Shown here: in pieces, positions 5,462 through 8,580 of the stretch
How the letters are laid out: each line of letters starts with the position of its first letter
Numbering within the stretch: position 1 is the stretch's first letter
Source of the DNA: Candidatus Caldarchaeum sp.
Lineage (GTDB): Archaea > Thermoproteota > Nitrososphaeria_A > Caldarchaeales > Caldarchaeaceae
DNA length: 8,580 bases
NCBI GenBank assembly: GCA_025054515.1
Contig: JANWZT010000049.1
Location: 1 to 8,580, forward strand
Direction of reading: 5' to 3'
Notes under the pieces: generated by a model
Database searches by the model: none
What the model saw: only the letters and a program-made list of their open reading frames with translations
What the model was told of the DNA's origin: nothing
Made by a program: the position numbers and the translations under genes

Positions 5462-7667
5462 ACGAGATTTTGACCGGAAGATATCGGTTGACGTGGTAGA
5501 TTGCGTAGCCTTTTATGCCGGGCACCGACGCGAATGTGTTAACTTCGACCTGTAGCTGAAGGGCTGGGCTGACCCATCCTTCCGCGATGTCCATTACGTG
5601 GACGGAAAAGAGGGTTGACGCTCTGCCACCGGTTTTCTGCAAAATTCTTTCGAGATGTGCTTTGTAAAGGCCTGCTGTAAAGTTTCCCTGTAGAGGGCGT
5701 TTCAGCGAATTTATGAAGGGGTTGGTCAAGACCACGACGTAGTCAGATTGGTTGAGCAGAATTTCTTCGACCCATGGATGGTCTTTTGTTGATAGAAGGT
5801 CGGCTTCAACGAATATTTCAAATCCTTTTCCGATGCTAAGCTGCCTTAACTCAGAGACCAGCGAGGCCACGCTCGCCATCGTCTCCTCGCCCCCTTGCCA
5901 GTCAGCCCCCATCACATATACGCCGGCGAAACCCATCTCGCGGGCCGAATACAACGCTCTTTCGGCAAAAACACGGGCCAGTGTAACGCCTGAAGAGGTG
6001 ACGCACTGAAAGTAAATATTAGCTTCTCCGTCGATGCAGTCGCCGTATTCTGTGATAAACCGGCTTGAGTTGTATCCGTGGTAACCGTAGTGGATTGAGA
6101 CGTATGTTGCCTTGAGGTAGATTCCGAGAAGGGGCTTCACACCCCTCTTCGTCAACTGTGTGGCGAGGTTTCGCATATCCTCCATCGTCCATGCTTCGTT
6201 TGACAGCTTGAACCGGAAAGATTTTCCATAATCCCCTCCGTACATCAAGGCTTCGGGGCCTACGGGGAACACGAGGTGGGTCAGCTCGAACTTGTCCAGC
6301 ACGGGTGACAGCTCATACATGTCTGACTTGTTGAACAGGGCCTCTACTCCTTCGGTTACGCCGACGACAACCCGATATTTGGGGAGAACAAGCCCCGTCC
6401 CAACTGGGAAAACCATGACGACCGCCGCGAAAACCATCACCAGTAAAACCAACGCAATCCTCGAAACCGTCCAAACAGTTTTACCTGTTTTCAAGAGATT
6501 CATAAGAAGTGTGACGAAGCGAGAGCCACCCAGAAGAGCAGATAATATCAATATGAAGCCGCCGAAAGTGACGGACTGGACTTCACGGGAAATCACGATT
6601 TTCCCGATGTTGCGGAGGTCGAATATCGCCAAAGCGGTCTGAGCAGCGGCGATGAAAAGAAGGCCCGCGGATACGAGGAGAAATGTGTTGAGTCGAAACT
6701 CTTTACCGCTGGCCCGTAGTGAAAAAATTAACAGAAACGGTAAAATCCACAGGACGTATTGAACGTTAACCTTAGCCGACGTTGCGAGAAAGGCCAGCAG
6801 CGTGACCGCGGAAAGCTCGAAAACCGACCACGAAGCTCTCTCTTTCAAATATTTTCTGAAGGCCAAATAGAGGATCAGAAGGAACAGTCCGTAAGAGATG
6901 ATGGGAATGGCCGGAGGCGGCGATACAACCGACAGCACGGTCCAGTAGGTGAAGCTTCCGACGTTTCCAAAATGGTAGAGGAGTTTATCGATTATCGGTA
7001 AAGGATTTGTGAGATATGGGGCCATGGGCACGATGAAGCCGGCCAAGGCCGCCGAAAGAACTTTCAAACTCTCTCGGTATTCCTTTTTTTCGTGAAAAAT
7101 GATGTAGAAGCAAAGCGGGAGGACAAGCAACAGCGGGTAGATTTTCACCGCCGCTCCAAGACCAAACAAAAAAGAAGCGAAAAGATACCGTCTTCGAACG
7201 GCCATCAAAACTCCCCACAGAGACAAGGCGACCGGAATCGAATCGAACATCCCCCAGACAGCCGAAATCAGAATAACCAACGGGTTGAAGAGCCAAAGTA
7301 TCGCGCTCTTCCCCGCTATGCGTAAGAGGTTCATTTCAGCGGCCATTTTGGATATGAGGACGGCGACGGCCAAGTCAGCTATGATTATAGGTAGTTTGAC
7401 CACTAACATGTAGAGGTTAAGGTTGTTTTGAAAGCCGGCGATGTAGTAGGATATCCCGAGCCAATAGAGCCACATCGGCGGATAGGCGTAGAAGCCCCAT
7501 GGAAAATCGGTCAAACTACGGACGGAATAAACATCTCTGCCTCCGACGAACAATTCGCCGCTTTTTACCCAGACGTAAGCATCCCACGAATGGCCGAAAA
7601 ACGGAGCCAAAGCCATCCGAACCAAAAAAGCCAACCCATAGACAGCCAGCGTCTTCCATCGAGCCAT
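5454..7667 (-). CDS. GT-C membrane glycosyltransferase with C-terminal glycosidase-like (TIM-barrel-like) extracytoplasmic domain (737 aa)
   Basis: The first ~425 residues hold about 13 hydrophobic segments and features of the GT87/DUF2029-like polyprenol-phosphate-mannose-dependent transferases. These are an acidic first outer loop (HSWDAYVW, Asp29), WGMFDS (138-143), a VKIYPLL signature (174-180) and QYVLWILPF (303-311). A basic stretch (KTGKTVWTVSR, about 393-403) precedes the last membrane segment (403-423), so by the positive-inside rule residues 428-737 face outside. That part alternates strands and helices like a TIM barrel: VKPLLGIYL (510-518), REMGFAGVYVMGADW (576-590), FEIFVEAD (616-623), DYVVVLTNPF (642-651), TLFSVHVMDI (685-694), GIKGYAIYHV (717-726). 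It has four N-x-S/T sequons (Asn446, 533, 639, 662) and a possible disulfide pair, Cys544/Cys555. ATG 7667 is chosen because it lies about 27 nt from a TATA box; TTG 7670 would add one residue. Donor, acceptor and hydrolase activity are unknown. Confidence 0.85.
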   Translation of the reverse strand: MARWKTLAVYGLAFLVRMALAPFFGHSWDAYVWVKSGELFVGGRDVYSVRSLTDFPWGFYAYPPMWLYWLGISYYIAGFQNNLNLYMLVVKLPIIIADLAVAVLISKMAAEMNLLRIAGKSAILWLFNPLVILISAVWGMFDSIPVALSLWGVLMAVRRRYLFASFLFGLGAAVKIYPLLLVLPLCFYIIFHEKKEYRESLKVLSAALAGFIVPMAPYLTNPLPIIDKLLYHFGNVGSFTYWTVLSVVSPPPAIPIISYGLFLLILYLAFRKYLKERASWSVFELSAVTLLAFLATSAKVNVQYVLWILPFLLIFSLRASGKEFRLNTFLLVSAGLLFIAAAQTALAIFDLRNIGKIVISREVQSVTFGGFILILSALLGGSRFVTLLMNLLKTGKTVWTVSRIALVLLVMVFAAVVMVFPVGTGLVLPKYRVVVGVTEGVEALFNKSDMYELSPVLDKFELTHLVFPVGPEALMYGGDYGKSFRFKLSNEAWTMEDMRNLATQLTKRGVKPLLGIYLKATYVSIHYGYHGYNSSRFITEYGDCIDGEANIYFQCVTSSGVTLARVFAERALYSAREMGFAGVYVMGADWQGGEETMASVASLVSELRQLSIGKGFEIFVEADLLSTKDHPWVEEILLNQSDYVVVLTNPFINSLKRPLQGNFTAGLYKAHLERILQKTGGRASTLFSVHVMDIAEGWVSPALQLQVEVNTFASVPGIKGYAIYHVNRYLPVKISFK

Positions 7668-7690
7668 CAAGCCACAAAAGAGGAAAACTC

Positions 7691-7698
7691 TATTTAAA
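7691..7698. promoter_or_regulatory. TATA element shared by divergent glycosyltransferase and speB genes
   Basis: The bases read TATTTAAA on plus and TTTAAATA on minus, both good archaeal TATA boxes. On the minus strand the centre is about 27 bp from ATG 7667, predicting a leaderless glycosyltransferase mRNA. On the plus strand initiation would fall near 7721, about 7 nt before the speB ATG. Positions are inferred from the usual TATA-to-start distance. Confidence 0.6.
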
Positions 7699-7709
7699 CG
7701 ATATCAGAC

Positions 7710-7714
7710 GGAGG
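7710..7714 (+). promoter_or_regulatory. Shine-Dalgarno-like GGAGG upstream of speB
   Basis: A perfect GGAGG lies 13 nt before the speB ATG (7728), longer than usual, and only 3 nt before an out-of-frame ATG at 7718. If transcription starts near 7721 the motif would not be in the mRNA, so its role is doubtful. Confidence 0.35.
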
Positions 7715-7727
7715 ACAATGACAAGAA

Positions 7728-8580
7728 ATGATTAATTACGAATTCTTGCTAAAAAGTCGAACACCGTTCCTCGGTTCTGAAACAAGTCTACAAGACGCGA
7801 AGTTTTTCGTCTTCGGCGTTCCATATGACCTTTCAAGCAGTTTTAGACGCGGAGCGAGTGCAGGCCCCGAAGCGGTCAGAAAATTCAGCGCCAACATCGA
7901 AGCCAACAGCTACCGCACCAAAGCAGACCTTTCCGCCGCAAAAGTCTTCGACGGAGGAGACATAGTTTACGACGTCAAACTTTCGAAAATGCTGGCCCGC
8001 GTGTACCGCGTCGTCGCGAAAATCGACGCCGACGGAAAAATTCCAATCATGATTGGCGGCGAACACACCTTCACCTACGCCGCCTTAAAAGCCCTCAAAA
8101 AGAGAGCCTCTTCACTGATTGTCTTCGATGCGCATTTCGACCTTCGCGACGACTACGCCGGGCTGAGGATGAACCACGCATCCTATCTGCGGAGGCTCGT
8201 CGAGAAAAACCCATCCCTCCGTGTAGCCGTCATCGGCGTGCGGGGCTACGATTTTTCCGAAGAGGCCTACGCTCAAGAAAGAAAAATCGCCTACGTCAAA
8301 GCCTGCGAGCTGGATGATTTTTCCCGTGTTCTACGCGTCTTATCCGAAATCACAGCTGGTGGCAGGCCCTACATATCGGTCGACATCGACGTCCTCGACC
8401 CGGCTTATGCGCCCGGCGTCGGAAATCCGGAGCCAGAAGGCGCCAATCCTTCACAGATAATTGATTTGGTCAAATTTCTGGGAAAATATCATCCCGTGGG
8501 ATTTGATTTGATGGAGGTCAACCCATCGTTTGACACCGGAGCGACCGCCGCCGTGGCTGCGAGGTTGATTTTCGAATTCA
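7728..8580 (+). CDS. speB: Ureohydrolase, probable agmatinase (partial at right edge, 284 aa visible)
   Basis: This is a binuclear manganese enzyme of the arginase/agmatinase family. Agmatinase hydrolyses agmatine to putrescine and urea in polyamine synthesis, which suits an archaeon. All six metal ligands are visible: GGEHT (His113), DAHFD (Asp134, His136, Asp138) and SVDIDVLDP (Asp219, Asp221). The family stretches FRRGASAGPEAVR (39-51), the substrate-loop NHASYLRR (149-156), PGVGNPEPEG (229-238) and FDLMEVNP with Glu263 are also present. The family is usually 280-310 residues, so only the last few residues and the stop should be missing. ATG 7728 is the only in-frame start, since TGA occurs at 7719-7721. 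Substrate cannot be fixed by sequence; arginase or guanidinobutyrase are alternatives. It is divergent from the glycosyltransferase gene and shares its TATA element. Confidence 0.9.
   Translation, partial: MINYEFLLKSRTPFLGSETSLQDAKFFVFGVPYDLSSSFRRGASAGPEAVRKFSANIEANSYRTKADLSAAKVFDGGDIVYDVKLSKMLARVYRVVAKIDADGKIPIMIGGEHTFTYAALKALKKRASSLIVFDAHFDLRDDYAGLRMNHASYLRRLVEKNPSLRVAVIGVRGYDFSEEAYAQERKIAYVKACELDDFSRVLRVLSEITAGGRPYISVDIDVLDPAYAPGVGNPEPEGANPSQIIDLVKFLGKYHPVGFDLMEVNPSFDTGATAAVAARLIFEF

Noticed and set aside
6292..6642. Plus-strand open frame of 116 codons inside the glycosyltransferase gene
   Set aside because: It is Thr/Arg/Pro-rich, as expected opposite membrane-helix codons. The minus-strand frame has clear membrane segments and family motifs.
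7668..7670. TTG start one codon before the glycosyltransferase ATG
   Set aside because: ATG at 7667 is the stronger codon and fits the expected leaderless start about 27 nt from the TATA box; the difference is a single residue.
1..8580. CRISPR arrays, tRNA genes, transposase or integrase genes
   Set aside because: Reading both strands I saw no direct-repeat arrays, cloverleaf-like segments or mobile-element proteins; almost all sequence is covered by supported genes.

Overview
The window looks like a compact archaeal chromosome segment. The evidence is an archaeal NurA nuclease next to a HerA translocase, an archaeal-type Ogg2 glycosylase, TATA-type promoters about 26 bp upstream of start codons (implying leaderless or very short-leader mRNAs), and Shine-Dalgarno motifs mainly inside operons. 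The mid-range GC content and this gene set fit a thermophilic member of the Thermoproteota; a Caldarchaeales/Aigarchaeota-like or Bathyarchaeia-like lineage is a guess. Coding density is very high: the only non-coding stretches of any size are two divergent promoter gaps of about 56-60 bp. I saw no tRNA or rRNA gene, CRISPR array, insertion sequence or integrase.

Left part (1-940): two small winged-helix proteins of unknown function converge and overlap by 31 nt at their 3' ends. Both begin with TTG behind a Shine-Dalgarno motif, and both carry a similar N-terminal beta-hairpin/helix module. The second is divergent from nurA across a 56-bp gap that holds an AT-rich TATA element and two small inverted repeats.

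Centre (941-5461): a tightly packed five-gene operon on the plus strand, nurA - herA - ogg2 - RNA m5C methyltransferase - PUA protein. The junctions are 6 nt, ATGA, ATGA and 5 nt (or GTGA if the alternative GTG start is used). NurA and HerA form the DNA-end resection machine, and Ogg2 removes 8-oxoguanine. The last two genes look like an RsmB/RsmF/NSUN-type RNA cytosine methylase whose RNA-binding PUA domain is a separate polypeptide. The operon therefore joins DNA repair with RNA modification. The usual partners mre11 and rad50 are not in the window.

Right part (5454-8580): on the minus strand is a large multi-spanning GT-C glycosyltransferase with a C-terminal extracytoplasmic domain of about 310 residues that looks like a TIM-barrel glycosidase. 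This is the most unusual protein here. It is divergent from a ureohydrolase (probably agmatinase, speB) that runs off the right edge. The two share a near-symmetrical TATA element.

No obviously new multi-gene system can be proven from sequence alone. The best leads are the glycosyltransferase/glycosidase-like fusion, the split methylase-PUA pair, and the winged-helix pair with an operator-like promoter beside nurA-herA.
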